From Chondrosia reniformis (taxonomy: Eukaryota > Porifera > Demospongiae > Chondrillida > Chondrillidae): a stretch of 64,000 nucleotides of DNA. The translations under genes were made by a program, and so were the position numbers. The notes below the pieces were generated by a model that was given only the letters and a program-made list of their open reading frames with translations, was not told the DNA's origin and searched no databases. The stretch covers positions 1,054,001 through 1,118,000 of the forward strand of contig OX359191.1 in NCBI GenBank assembly GCA_947172415.1, given 5' to 3'. Positions 10,241 to 20,994 of the stretch are shown one piece after another. The number at the start of each line of letters is the position of its first letter. The stretch's first letter is position 1.

Positions 10241-10542
10241 CAGGTACTAGTGAACAACCAGGTACTAGTGAACAACCAGGTACTAGTAAACAACCAGGTA
10301 CTAGTAAACAACCAGGTACTAGTGAACAACCAGGTACTAGTGAACAACCAGGTACTAGTGAACAACCAGGTACTAGTGAACAACCAGGTACTAGTGAACA
10401 ACCAGGTACTAGTGAACAACCAGATACTAGTGAACAATCAGGTACTAGTGAACAACCAGGTACTAGTGAACCACCAGGTACTAGTGAACCACCAGGTACT
10501 AGTGAACAACCAGGCACTAGTGAACAATCAGGCGCTACTTAA
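10241..10542 (+). CDS. Coding 18-bp minisatellite exon (PGTSEQ repeat), unit A
   Basis: About 16 units of GGTACTAGTGAACAACCA. The PGTSEQ frame is entered in phase 1 after an in-repeat CCAG and ends at TAA 10,540-10,542. It could be an alternative last exon after 10,078 giving a Ser/Thr-rich tail, or an intronic repeat skipped in favour of the death domain at 12,371. Each unit has a CAG/GTACTAG donor-like junction. Downstream sequence to about 10,690 is shared with unit B. Confidence 0.45.
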
Positions 10543-10690
10543 CTACTGATTTATAACTCCACCTAGTTATGCATGCACTAGAACGTTTAAACTTTAACTT
10601 TACTCTGCATGATTCATTGACTGTATGTAACTTGTATATATAAAGCATTGAAAATGTTGAAAAAAGAATTAGCTAGAGATGCATGGCACT

Positions 10691-11029
10691 TCAAAATCTC
10701 ATGTATGAAAGGGGAAGAAAGAGACCAGCAGTACAAGTTTCAGGTCTTCTTGATGGATCAAACAGGCGAAAGGGATACCCTAATACTATAACTCCTATTC
10801 CTGTGGCATAGACAATTCCTGAGGCTAGTATGTTTCCCAAAGCTACCTGTAGCATTTTGTTGACCTTTCCGGTAGTGTTTACAATGATAGCAATCAGACA
10901 GAGGATATCTAAAGTTATCGCTAAAAAGCGGAGTAGGAATATCACTGTATGAATGAAAACATTGGTAATAGGATCAATGAATTCTTCATCATCAAGCTTA
11001 ATTATATAAGCTCTGTGAAATTTCCTTCT
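10691..11029 (-). pseudogene. Two-helix membrane protein fragment (GPCR-like)
   Basis: Minus-strand frame open for 113 codons with no ATG start. Two hydrophobic segments, roughly FLLRFLAITLDILCLIAIIV and VALGNILASGIVYATGIGVI, are separated by a short basic loop (NTTGKVNK), like TM1-loop-TM2 of a rhodopsin-like receptor. No further helices follow and the frame stops after a short polar tail. It is probably a decayed fragment or a lone exon. The receptor assignment is weak. Confidence 0.3.
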
Positions 11030-11144
11030 TTATGGCTGGAATTGTTAGTACTGTAAGTATTAGTTACAACATGGCTTCAGCGCTCGGGCAGTAAATGCGT
11101 TATGCCATATAGAAGCAAGTTTTATAGCCCTAAAGTTTTAATCT

Positions 11145-11411
11145 TTATTGAAGATGGCTAAGTGGTATATGCCTATTCTGTAAAACCTGGAGAGAGCTTT
11201 GGATGAGTCTTTTCTTTCTTCTTTTCCTCTCTTTCATCTTCTTCTTCGCTGGGCCAGAGAGCTGTTTCTGGGAATTCCACCCTTCATCAGTGATCCTGGG
11301 AGTCTTTGTCTTTTTTATCTTGATCTTCTGTGAATCCTTGACATGCATGTCCCAGTAGTAGGCATAGCATGAAGGAAAATGGTGTATTAAATTCTTCATG
11401 TACTTAACCAT
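11145..11411 (+). repeat. Interspersed repeat family R1, copy 2
   Basis: Matches copies at 1590 and 16,660 over the GGGAATTCCACCCTTCATCA core and the CTTTTTTATCTTGATCTTCTG region, with a short internal deletion. Non-coding. Confidence 0.8.
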
Positions 11412-11599
11412 GTTGACCTTGTAGTTGCCCTTAGCAACAGAAATGAACCAATTGAACTATTTTAGCTAACTACATAACTAAATACATCTCTATTGTGATG
11501 CCTGATTCCCATAAGTAGCTATATAGCTTCAGAATTTAGTAAATTTAATCTCAAAAACTCTATATATATTTGCTCTTTTACTCAGTTGAACAAATCTTT

Positions 11600-11690
11600 T
11601 GTCTATTTGTCTGTTTTGTTCTGCATGGGGCAGATTTTTCGCCCCAATATGTTCTGCACATGGAATAAATAAATAAAAAAAAATAATATA
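11600..11690 (+). mobile_element. Possible non-LTR element 3' end
   Basis: The sequence around TTTTCGCCCCAATATGTTCTG ends in TGGAATAAATAAATAAAAAAAAA, the look of a LINE or SINE 3' tail. No coding part remains. Low certainty. Confidence 0.3.
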
Positions 11691-12370
11691 CAAAAGTTAG
11701 ATGTCACTTAAAATTTCAGTATATGACGCTTCTGTTTGGTAAGCCTTATCACATGATTACTGTCTTGTTTCGTCACTTCTTTCAGATGTGCTAGATGTGC
11801 TAGTGACATATTGCAAGCTCCGCCATCCCTTCATTTTTAAACAAGAAGCAGATCCAATGCAAGATGTTCAGTAGTAAAGTCTTTTTTTTCCCAAGTAGGA
11901 GTGGCTAAGCTAAAAATGGCTAATGTAAGCTGATTCGCTTACACGTTTCGAAATCTGAAAGGCCCCGGAGCGATTTCTAATTCTGAAATTAACGCAAAAG
12001 GTTAAAGATCGGCACTTGGGCGAGTGAACTACATATACGCACATCCAATTACTAATATTGTTCTTGAACTTAATTCCATACGGTTCTTCAGGATTTGAAA
12101 CAGATCGATGTAATCTGTCACAATTCGTATGCATACGCTCGCTTTCCTGATTAATATCTCTTTTAATTTATTTCTTTTTTTGTGAATGTGAATGGACCAA
12201 TAAGAAAGGTTAATCATTTGTCAATCTCGTGTGTACGCCCTCTCTCTTTATAATAAACCATTTCGGTTGGTGTCCCTACCCAATTTTATAAACTTGCACA
12301 GCTAATAATAAACCGAATCGTCTAAAATTCAAAGTTATTTGTCATATCCTAATCATTTTCATTCTTCTAG

Positions 12371-12975
12371 ATGCCGAGATGTTAGAGGAGAAACCGACAA
12401 CTCCTGATCTCCAGTATGTAGCTGATTCCGGTGCTGTTAGTCGATGGAAGGGGATTGGTAGACGATTAGGGGTCAGTGAGGATGTACTGGATCAAGCTGA
12501 ACAAACTTATCCATTAAGCACTCAATCAGCTCCATCAGAAAGATTCATGCATGTATTGAAAGCATGGCATGGTGGAAGTGGTATCATTGATGGTACACCA
12601 GTACCAGTAACATACTCTTCATTGTGTGATGCACTTGAGGAGAGCAGATATAATGATGTGTCCACTGAATTAAGGAGACGATGTTAGTTTAAGTAGCTAT
12701 TGAATGTACCAATCAGCTAGGTTTAGATAGTCCAAATGTCTAGTTGAAAGTACAAGGTGCTTTCTTCTTTTATCACAGGTGATGCTAGGAGAAAGCGTTT
12801 GAATACCTTTGCTGATTCTGCTGAACAGCTGCAATCTGAAGATATTAAGAAGATTCCTTCAACTCCACCATCCCTCACTGATGTGCCGTCTTCCAAGAAG
12901 CCCAGTACTCAATCCTCTTCTGAGACATTCACGAGTGACTGTCAAATACAAGAAAATAATACAGCAAGTACATAA
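12371..12975 (+). CDS. Death domain exon and C-terminal tail, unit A
   Basis: Exon 12,371-12,682 plus tail exon 12,779-12,975. The first encodes a clear death domain: SRWKGIGRRLGVSEDVLDQA, then SERFMHVLKAWHGG, then TYSSLCDALEESRYNDVSTE, the standard W...LG / L..W / T...L..AL pattern. The donor T/GTTAGT overlaps an in-frame stop, so intron retention ends the protein at RRRC*. Splicing instead continues in frame into a polar 65-residue tail ending in TAA. The phase-1 acceptor (TTCTAG/AT) fits the exon ending at 10,078. The domain probably recruits death-domain partners in an apoptosis or innate-immune complex. Confidence 0.8.
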
Positions 12976-13316
12976 TGATTTATGAATCTCTATTGTATAA
13001 TCACAAGCTAGATGACTATGATGTATATTTGTCTTAAAATTTAATGGCTGAATAATAAACTTCCAGAATGTGTATACATATTATGTATTAGTCTACATGG
13101 TTCTTGGAGTACTGGTACAGATTTGAGAGTCACCTCCCTACTGCTCTCGAGTCTATTTTACTGGATAAGTAAATATGACAGTTACCTCATTGCATCATAA
13201 TCAATCTCAAAGGCCTAAAATCCAAATATTCTAAGGGCCATGCCCCCAGACCCCCATAGGAGATACTGTGTGTCTTCAGTCACTGGACCTTCCCTCCCAA
13301 AATCTTTTATTCCAGG

Positions 13317-14154
13317 ACTTCAGAACAGATCTATTTCTAGTGAAGGTCAAAGCACAACTTCCTCAGAAACTATCTTAAAAAGGCTACCACAATGGAGGCA
13401 GATGTTTGTTGACTTTTTGAGTGATTCTGGTGTTTTAAATTTGAAAAAATTTGATAATTTTGAAAAATTGGATTCTATATACAGAAAGATCCTTACTCAA
13501 GTAACCTATCAACTTGAAAGCATAGGACCTGCAGAGCTGAAAGCTATCTGCACTAGTTTTAGGGCCAGATCGTCCGCAGAAGGAGATATTCCAGATCCTC
13601 CTAATACTAAAGAAGGTTTGATTGAGTTCTTAGAACAATGGACTACTCCAATAGATGTAAACTTAGTGAGGTATTTGGAGAATGCTATCGCAACAAAGAA
13701 AAGAAAGAAAGTTATTTTAAAGTCCCTAGCTGCCCATAAGAAGGAATTACAGAAGCTATCAAAACTACTTCTTCCCCATTTCTGCAAAAAAGAGGTAGTA
13801 CTAAAAAGGGGGAAAGGTCTTGCTCACATGATTGTGGAAATTGGCTTAACTCCAGAAGAATACATCCTCAGGGAATTATTTCGACTTCAAGAGTACTTCA
13901 ACAGTTACTATGGATTTAACCCACTTCTGTTTAAGGGCTTCACAAAAGGCAGTACTCTGCTCTTTTTCCAGATCACTTCCACATTTGCTGCTCAATTGGC
14001 CAAGACTATTCACTGCCATCTCTTCAGTCTAAGAGAATTCCATGTAGTCAAGATCCTGGTCAAGGGTCATTTTGCTTTTGATTTGGAAGCTGGGCTGCTT
14101 TATCCACTGGTTAGTCATGTGACAAACACTATGAATATACTTATTGGGAGGTGA
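13317..14154 (+). CDS. N-terminal helical domain exon, unit B
   Basis: Complete paralogue of the exon at 2-652. An acceptor ATTCCAG ends at 13,316. The frame from 13,240 has an ATG, but its first 25 codons look intronic. About 278 codons run to TGA 14,152-14,154. It starts with a Ser-rich stretch, then LKRLPQWRQMFVDFLSDSG and a helical region ending in the GSTLLFFQITSTFAAQLAK block. Identity to unit A is high throughout. I do not recognise the family. Confidence 0.65.
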
Positions 14155-14232
14155 CTGCTTATGAAAATAATTTTTTTTCAATAATATTATGTACATATAT
14201 GCTCTATTATTATTCCTGTCTGGTATCTACAG

Positions 14233-14572
14233 TGTAAACCAAAGGAGGTACAAGAGGATCCCCTCCCCCGCAGAGCCACACCTCCAATTGCTCCAATGAG
14301 GAGGAATAGTGATCCGATCCCCTTGAAGAAGGAACTACCTCTACAAGGTAAATGTTTTATTTGTAGTACATACGTATACTTTACATATGAATTTTGCATT
14401 TTACAGTTTGTTTAATTAAGACACTTAAATCCACTTGTCCAACTGAAACATTTTATTTTCAATTTCTACTTTTGTTAAAAATAATGTTTGTACACAGGAC
14501 CTCTGCTAAAAAGAATATCTACACTTTGGGAAAAGAAACAGGATGAATCCCTTGGGTCTCTTTTCCTTCTTG
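14233..14572 (+). CDS. Linker exon and caspase-start mini-exon, unit B
   Basis: Linker exon 14,233-14,347 (as in unit A) and mini-exon 14,498-14,572, both leaving in phase 1. The mini-exon encodes PLLKRISTLWEKKQDESLGS, a second copy of the first strand of the caspase-like domain that also begins the exon at 16,114. It therefore seems to be an exon-fragment duplication placed before the flanking domain. Good AG and GT signals on both sides suggest it may still be spliced. Confidence 0.5.
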
Positions 14573-14639
14573 GTAGGTATATAACTGTTAAGTGTTGTAC
14601 AAACAATATTATTACATAATTAAACAGATGGATGGTAAT

Positions 14640-15050
14640 ATTATGCATGTAGCTCACCTGTTGTTGGTGGCATCCAGTTTATTTGACCCCAAAGGGTAGG
14701 CTGGATTTCTGTTAGTCAGGTTATTTTAATAATTGAAAGACCTTTGGGGGTGCTGGTGGCCTGGAAGCTAGGAGCAAAAGATTAAAAGCCAAGACACAAT
14801 GGGATGGCCTGAGCTCACCACCAGGGCAGAGAAGAAAAAAAAGAAAGAAAGAAAAGTGGCACCCCCTACCATCAACATCTGCCCAAACTGATTACTGACT
14901 GATTAACTATTAACTGATCTGTGTATATGTGTGTATGTGCTGATATTTACTTTAATTTCTGTACGTTAAAACTGGGCCCCATGAAAAGTAGCCCCTGGCT
15001 AATTGGGTATCCCAGTATAAATAAGATAAGTAAAGTAAAGTAAAGACCAT
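14640..15050 (+). mobile_element. Probable retroelement 3' fragment
   Basis: A block of different composition within an intron. It includes GACCCCAAAGGGTAGGCTGG and GGCCCCATGAAAAGTAGCCC and ends in TATAAATAAGATAAGTAAAGTAAAGTAAAG, a simple-repeat tail typical of LINE/SINE 3' ends. No open coding region. It is absent from unit A, where this intron is deleted. Confidence 0.35.
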
Positions 15051-15280
15051 TATAAAATGAGGACTTATATATATTTATTCCGTGATACACACATTATAAA
15101 AGATACAATTATTTAAGCTTTATTGTGCTATGCAATCATACCAGTATACGGTGGTAGAGATATAATGGCTTTATAACTGGTGTTTTTAGGCTAAATTCTC
15201 AGAGATGATTTTTGTTTTCATTCATATAATGGTTCATTTGACGTCGACTACCTCATCTGTGTTTGTCACTTTGAATTTAG

Positions 15281-15964
15281 ATTTACAAGAAGAGTTTGAG
15301 AAGCTAAGGGTGTCCTTTATTAATATATGCTCACAATCTGGTGACCCTCCTCTTGCTGAACTTAAAGATAGCATTATGAGTCTACTTCTTCCCGACATCC
15401 CTCTTGAGCAAGGACCAGATATTCCATTTAATCAATATTCCCTCTCATTGATAATTAAGAGACTAAGCATTGAAGAGCTGTCACAGCTTCTGTTCAACAC
15501 TCTTTGCAATTGGAATGACATTTCCTTCCTTGAAGCAACAAGATACTGTTTTTCAAGTCCGCTACTGGAAATTCAAAAGGATCTTCAAGACTACAAGAAA
15601 AAGTTACAAGTTTTCCAATCAACTCCACTCACACATGTAACACAACTGATGACACAGGATGACTACTCCACCCCTGAAGGCTTCCTTCCATTAGTGCTCC
15701 ACTTGGAAAATAAGGATTACTCTCTCTCTGATGTTATAGCATTTAGGAACAAGATGGTTGACCTCATGTCATTGCCTCCTCATCTAGTCATTTTCCACTC
15801 CTGGAAATCAGGTGTGGGATCTGTTTCCCTCTTTTACCACACTCTAAAAGAGTTTAAAAATTATCTTATAACCAAAGCTGAAGCTATTGAGGTTAAAGAA
15901 GCTTTGAGACAAAATCATGTCATAGCTCTTGATAAGATTATATTCACAGTACAAACTGTCTGCA
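15281..15964 (+). CDS. Caspase-flanking domain, 5' copy, unit B
   Basis: Phase-1 symmetric exon (TTTAG/ATTTACAA to TGCA/GTAAGT), 228 codons. It is paralogous to the exon at 17,527-18,198. Shared blocks are DLQ..FE, LKD.I.SLL, EELS..LF..L..W.D, THVTQLMTQDDYSTPEGFLP and LPPHLVIFHSW, then an SVSLFYHTLKEFKNYL strand-helix unit. Two related copies bracket the caspase-like core, which suggests a domain that regulates or recruits it. I know no named family for it. Unit A keeps only its last bases. Confidence 0.65.
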
Positions 15965-16113
15965 GTAAGTTTACTTCATTATATTCCTATCTAGTTTCTA
16001 AATTCTTGATATTTGTGTCCCTTTATATGGTTCCATTGATTCTATTGTAAATTATAGAGGTATTTAGGCAATTTTAATGATTAACTTCCATCACAACTCT
16101 GTTCCTGTTACAG

Positions 16114-17341
16114 GACTTCTGCTAAACAGAATGTCAACACTTTGGGAAAAGAAACAGGACGAATCCCTTGGATCTCTCTTTCTTCTTGTCAACAGTTACA
16201 GTAATGACAGCAATGAAGAACCCCAGCCACTTCTCTTAGCTGACAAGGCTCTAGAAGACTACATCACCACATTCTATTCCATTCTCTGCTTCAATGTAGC
16301 TGGAGGTTTTGACCTGACACTTCATGAGCTCAATGCAGCACTGCAGGAGTTCCAAGAGGACGTAAACCAGAGACCAGATCTGGCAGGCAAGTATGCAACC
16401 CTTGTGTTCTGCGGATATGGAGAGGGTGACAGTCTGCTCCTGAGTGATGGAACATCAGTCGGAGCACAATCCCTTGTCAGATCTTTTATCAGAGGTCTTC
16501 CACAGGACACTATCAAGTTGGTGTTTATTGATAATTGCAGCACTAGTGTGAGTGCTGCCACACCAAGGTTAGCTTTGTGGGAGAAGATATGAGATGTATT
16601 CATATTTCATTCATTACATAGCTTAGTTTGTATAATGTAGCCCTACATTGATTTTTATATAAGTACATATGAAAAATCTAATACACCCTTTTTCTACATG
16701 CTATGCCTATTCTGTAAAAAAGCCTATTGGGGAGCTAAACCTGGAGAGAGCTTTGGATGAAGATATACAGGTCCTGGAGTCTTTTCTTTCTTCTTTTCCT
16801 CACTTTCATCTTCTTCTACACTGGGTCAGACAGCTGTTTCTGGGAATTCCACTCTTCATCAGTGATCCTGAGAGTCTTTGTCTTTTCTTTACCTTGATCT
16901 TTACCGAATCCTTGGCTTGGTAAATCCTATATACACTACGTACATACGTATATGTACATGTATTGCAGGGTCTTTTTCAGTCATTTCAGTAGTTTGATAA
17001 TCATTGTAGGTTTAGTGCCTTCCAGAACACCCTCATAGCTCACTCCAGCATCCCATCTGATAAGGCTTGGTCTAGTGATAGATACTCGGTGTGGTCGTAC
17101 TATCTTAATCAGTTGCTGAGGCGACATAGGAGAGTCACAGATGTTCTTACTTCAGTGGCCTCTGCGATGGAATCATTTGACATCTCTAGTAATCAGTCAG
17201 TTATCTGTGGGACTGATGAAGTGAAGCTTGTGTCTTTATATTTAGAATCAACTCCTCTCCGACCAAGAGGTGTCTTACCAGACACTCATAGCAACATGAT
17301 ATCCAAATGCAAGGATAATATGAAGAGTCTCAGAGTTAAAA
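16114..17341 (+). CDS. Caspase-like (C14) domain, unit B, catalytic His replaced
   Basis: Exons 16,114-16,567 and 17,010-17,341, with the same boundaries and phases as unit A. The large-subunit-like part again reads LVFCGYGEGDSLLLSDG (Tyr for His), and the Cys block is VFIDNCSTS. The small-subunit-like part reads NTLIAHSSIPSDKAW and WSYYLNQLLRRH. It is flanked on both sides by the paralogous flanking domain. The His loss in both copies means it predates the duplication and is probably tolerated or selected. Likely a pseudo-protease. Confidence 0.75.
16660..16920 (+). repeat. Interspersed repeat family R1, copy 3 (intronic)
   Basis: Sits in the same intron position as copy 1 at 1590 and is nearly identical to it, so it was duplicated with the gene rather than inserted independently. 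Confidence 0.8.
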
Positions 17342-17526
17342 GTAAAAACAGTATTCATTCATGCTAGAAGTGTAATCACATTTTAGTTACTGTAGTCTGG
17401 CTCTTTTTGCAATTCTCATTTGTTATTCTAGGACATAATTGTGAATGTCATACAATTACTTTGTAATGCATTTAGAGTACTAATCATAATGAAAGGTTGA
17501 ATGAGTTTCTTTTATAATCCATGTAG

Positions 17527-18198
17527 ATTTACAATCCTCTTTTGATGAGCTTCTCCAGACAATACAGAAGGTCTATAAGGCTCAAGGTGAACATAAGCTT
17601 GATTCCTTGAAGGATGGCATCTGTAGTCTGCTGTACAAGGACAGTCCTATATCATTAGAGCCAGGAGCTCCCCACTATCAAATAGTAACAAGAGTAATGG
17701 AGGCTCAGTCTGCTGAAGAGCTGTCATCCATCCTCTTTGCTGAACTGAGTCACTGGAGTGACACCACCATGTTCTTCAAAAGTCTCATGGAGGAGGTACT
17801 GCCTAGTGCTAAAGCGCCCTTCTACGATTATGTGAAAGCCTTGGAGGTTCTTGGACCTGAACCCATTACACAGCTAACTCAAATGAAGACATTGGAGGAT
17901 TATGCTGCTCCAAAGGGTTTCCTTACCATACTAGTCAAACATAGTGAACAAAGTGTTCAATATGAAGATGTGAGGAGAACTGCAGGTCTGATGGCTGCAG
18001 GTTTAGGACTTCCTGCTCACTTGGTGATATTCCACTCGTGGCTGAAGAGCCAGAATTCCATTTACCTCATGTACCAGACCTTAGTGGAGTGGAAAGAGTA
18101 CATTCAGACTAAGCTGGAGTCCTCTGAAGTGCAACTTCTGTTTAAACGAAACTCACTGGAAGTTGCCATTACTGATAAAGAACAAGTCACCTCACCAG
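17527..18198 (+). CDS. Caspase-flanking domain, 3' copy, unit B
   Basis: Phase-1 symmetric exon (ATGTAG/ATTTACAA to TCACCAG/GTAAAT), 224 codons. It follows the small-subunit-like exon via a GTTAAAA/GTAAAA donor. It aligns along its length with 15,281-15,964: DLQSSFDELLQTIQK, LKDGICSLL, SAEELSSILFAELSHWSD, TQLTQMKTLEDYAAPKGFL, GLPAHLVIFHSW and SIYLMYQTLVEWKEYI. In unit A the equivalent exon breaks off after 33 codons. Confidence 0.65.
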
Positions 18199-18474
18199 GT
18201 AAATGTTAATAACCTTGTAAAGTGAATAAGGAAGAAGCTTATTCATTGTCTAATCAAGTTGTCTTTAACTGTCACTGGTACTTTAGAACATTTAGTAACA
18301 TACTCACATGCATATAAGCCTAGCTCTTACAGTTTCTTATATGTATGTATACGTACTTACTGTATATACATAACATACTGTATATTTGTATGTCGTGTTG
18401 CACTAAATTCAGTCAGTTGGTGTAAATCTTTATTTATTTTGGTCTTCAAATTTCATTTGCTACATATACTGTAG

Positions 18475-18555
18475 ATGTTCTGCATTCCTGTTTCCAACAA
18501 GGAGTCAAAGGCCGACTTCTACCAGCTGCTACAGCTATGTCTTACACGGGTACAG
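18475..18555 (+). CDS. Small phase-1 exon after flanking domain, unit B
   Basis: GTAG acceptor, 81 bases, ACAG/GTATGT donor, phase 1 in and out. Encodes DVLHSCFQQGVKGRLLPAAT and a short tail. No family recognised. Splice signals and phase make it a credible exon. Confidence 0.45.
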
Positions 18556-18924
18556 GTATGTATAGTAATTAAGGTCTAGCTGGAACCTCTGTCTGGCAGT
18601 TTGTACTTTACTATAAGTGGCTTAGTAGGCAGTGTCCTCTATGTTCTGTCACACAAATCTGTTTGTTTAAAAATGACAGGGTTGTTACTTATACTCCAGA
18701 TACTGTGATACTCCATAAACAACCAAAAAAAATTCCACACAAATTAGTTAAAGTATTTCTTAGGTTATGTAAGTTCATTATGTATATGATATGTATATTT
18801 ACATATATACAGTACGTATCATTATCACATTTCCTTTTATGCACATTGCACATGCCACAAACTGATTGTAATTAAATGTTTTTTGCACATTGATTTAGTA
18901 TGTCTATATACTGTCTGTATTTAG

Positions 18925-18975
18925 GGATACAAGGAGCATCACAATCTGTATCATTAAGGAAGATAAAACAAAAAG
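18925..18975 (+). CDS. Mini-exon duplicated at 20,655-20,705
   Basis: TTTAG acceptor then GIQGASQSVSLRKIKQK and a weak GTTTGA donor. The same 17-codon exon with flanks recurs at 20,655 (GIQGASQSVSSEKKKPK). Both lie in phase-1 context, so the region from here to 20,705 contains a local duplication into which a LINE fragment is inserted. Whether either is spliced is unknown. Confidence 0.3.
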
Positions 18976-19329
18976 GTTTGATGTCCTTGTGCATAGTGTT
19001 GACCTCATGTCTACTGTGCCGTCTACGTAAATACTTGTATTTTACAAAAATTTATTTTAATTTTGTAACTATTGAGCCAATATGAAAGGTTATTCATTAT
19101 TAATCTCATGTCTGCTGTGTCCACTGTACTCACTGTATGTACTGTATATATAGCTTGGCAATTAGTTTATTTTAGTGGTTTAGCAGTTTAGAGAGCTATA
19201 ACATTTTATGAACCACCAATTATTATTTTATTTAAGTGCATTGTGTGTATTATTAGCCCAAAACTGTTTACAGTAAAAAGCAGATGTTCTCCAAAACTTG
19301 GAATAAAAAATAATTAAAAAATCTATTAA

Positions 19330-20030
19330 TTAAAACAATCATTCTGTAACCTGTTCTTCTCGTCCTTCATTCACTTGTGAGTCCATCCTTGAATCTCTTG
19401 TCCCAAATTAATTTCACTGCTCTTGCCACGCTTGAATTCCTTACTGCCCAATCTAGTACTTCTAACACCTATTCCTTTCCTTCCTTTTCCTGCATTAATG
19501 TATTCCATCTACCACTTTCCCTATTTCTTTAAGTAGTTTCTTTCTCTCCTAGCTCTCTTACAGTACTGCATCTAAACAACAGGTGTTCCACATCCTCGAT
19601 ATCACCATTATTGCATGTAGTACATACTCTGTCCTCCCACCTTAGACCCCTTCATCTGCTGGTTTCCATCCTCAGCTCTGCAATCCCTCCTCTTAGTTTG
19701 GTTAAGACTCCTCTCATATTCCTGTCCCCCATCATGCACACATTTTGAATTGAGTCCTCTGTCCACTATGTCCCTAAGAACACTGAGCTTCGGTTTCTCT
19801 CCCAAATCTGCAGCTCACTTCTCTTTCACTGCTCTCCACACCCACATCTGTCCTAATTCCCTTAGAGATACTGCTTCCACATCCTGAGTATCTACTTCTT
19901 TCCATCCTATTTCTTACAGACTTTAGGTTCTCCATCCATTTCACCTCTCTTTGACATTCCAGAGCATCTCCATCTAATGTCACACACTTGAGCGCCCTAC
20001 TGTCGTCCATTTTCATTATTTCAGTAAATA
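19330..20030 (-). mobile_element. Degenerate LINE ORF2 3' fragment
   Basis: On the minus strand three overlapping frames carry charged, Cys-containing sequence. The last has CTTCNNGDIEDVEHLLFRCS, the CxxC...H...C knuckle usual at the C-terminus of non-LTR reverse-transcriptase ORFs. Frameshifts and stops break it. It lies in unit B between blocks homologous to unit A 9,440-9,680, so it inserted after the units separated. Confidence 0.6.
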
Positions 20031-20226
20031 TTCATTCACCACGCATCCAAGGTGTATGTACTTGTAATTTGACATGTACTTGATTTCCTCTCCTCTATAT
20101 CAACTATATCTTTACTTGTCAGTTTAATTTAGTTTCATGGAAGGTTCTCCTTTATGTACATTATGATCAGTAACTGTCTCTACTTTGTATATGTTCAAGA
20201 TTGCTTATTTGTTTTTGTTTGCACAG

Positions 20227-20535
20227 GTGACTTATCTGAAAGTCAAATTAAAGACTTTATTATGGATAATAGGAATTTAATTATGCAGTTTCCATATAAT
20301 TGGCATCCACATCTGTTTTATCGTCATTATCAAAGAGAGCTTGAACAACGAGGACTGCCACCTTTCCCAGATTATCCTCATATGTTCAACCTTAGAGAGG
20401 ATCTCTTTAGATATTTACTGAGACATCCTACAGTTGATAGTCTCCAAGCACTCCATGAAGTCATAGTACAGCATCGTGTGATGTATAATTATCCTATGGT
20501 CTTAAAATTGGCTGAAAAAATAGCAATACTTTTAG
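20227..20535 (+). CDS. Helical (death-fold-like) exon, unit B
   Basis: Paralogue of 9761-10,078 with the same acceptor (TGCACAG/GTGAC), donor (TTTTAG/GTAAGA) and phase 1 on both sides. Reads SQIKDFIMDNRNLIMQF, YQRELEQRGLPPFPDYPHMF and SLQALHEVIVQH. Three codons are deleted relative to unit A near the first loop. The following mini-exon at 20,655 and death-domain remnant at 20,995 are in compatible phase. Confidence 0.6.
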
Positions 20536-20994
20536 GTAAGATAGCATAATTAGATAATTTTATTCCACCTTATAGATGCACATGCCACAAACTGATTGCA
20601 ATTAAATGTTTTTTGCACATTGATTTAGTATGTCTATATCCTGTTTGTGTTTAGGGATACAAGGAGCATCACAATCTGTGTCATCAGAGAAGAAAAAACC
20701 AAAAGGTTTGATGTCCTTGTACATAGTGTTAAACTCATGTCTACTGTGCCTTCTAAATACTTGTATTTTATGAAAATTTATTTCATTTTTGTGAATATTT
20801 AGCCAATATGAAAGGTTATTCATTTGACTGCAGATCTCTTTCATTCAATTTATTTGTCCTTTCATAAGCTTAGTAATAGCCAATTTTGGTTGATGTCCAT
20901 ACCCAGCTCTTTAAAGATTTATCAACCTAATGGTCTAAAGTTGTTCAAAGTTGTTTGTTGTGACCTTAAATATTGCTTTCACTTATCTATTTAG

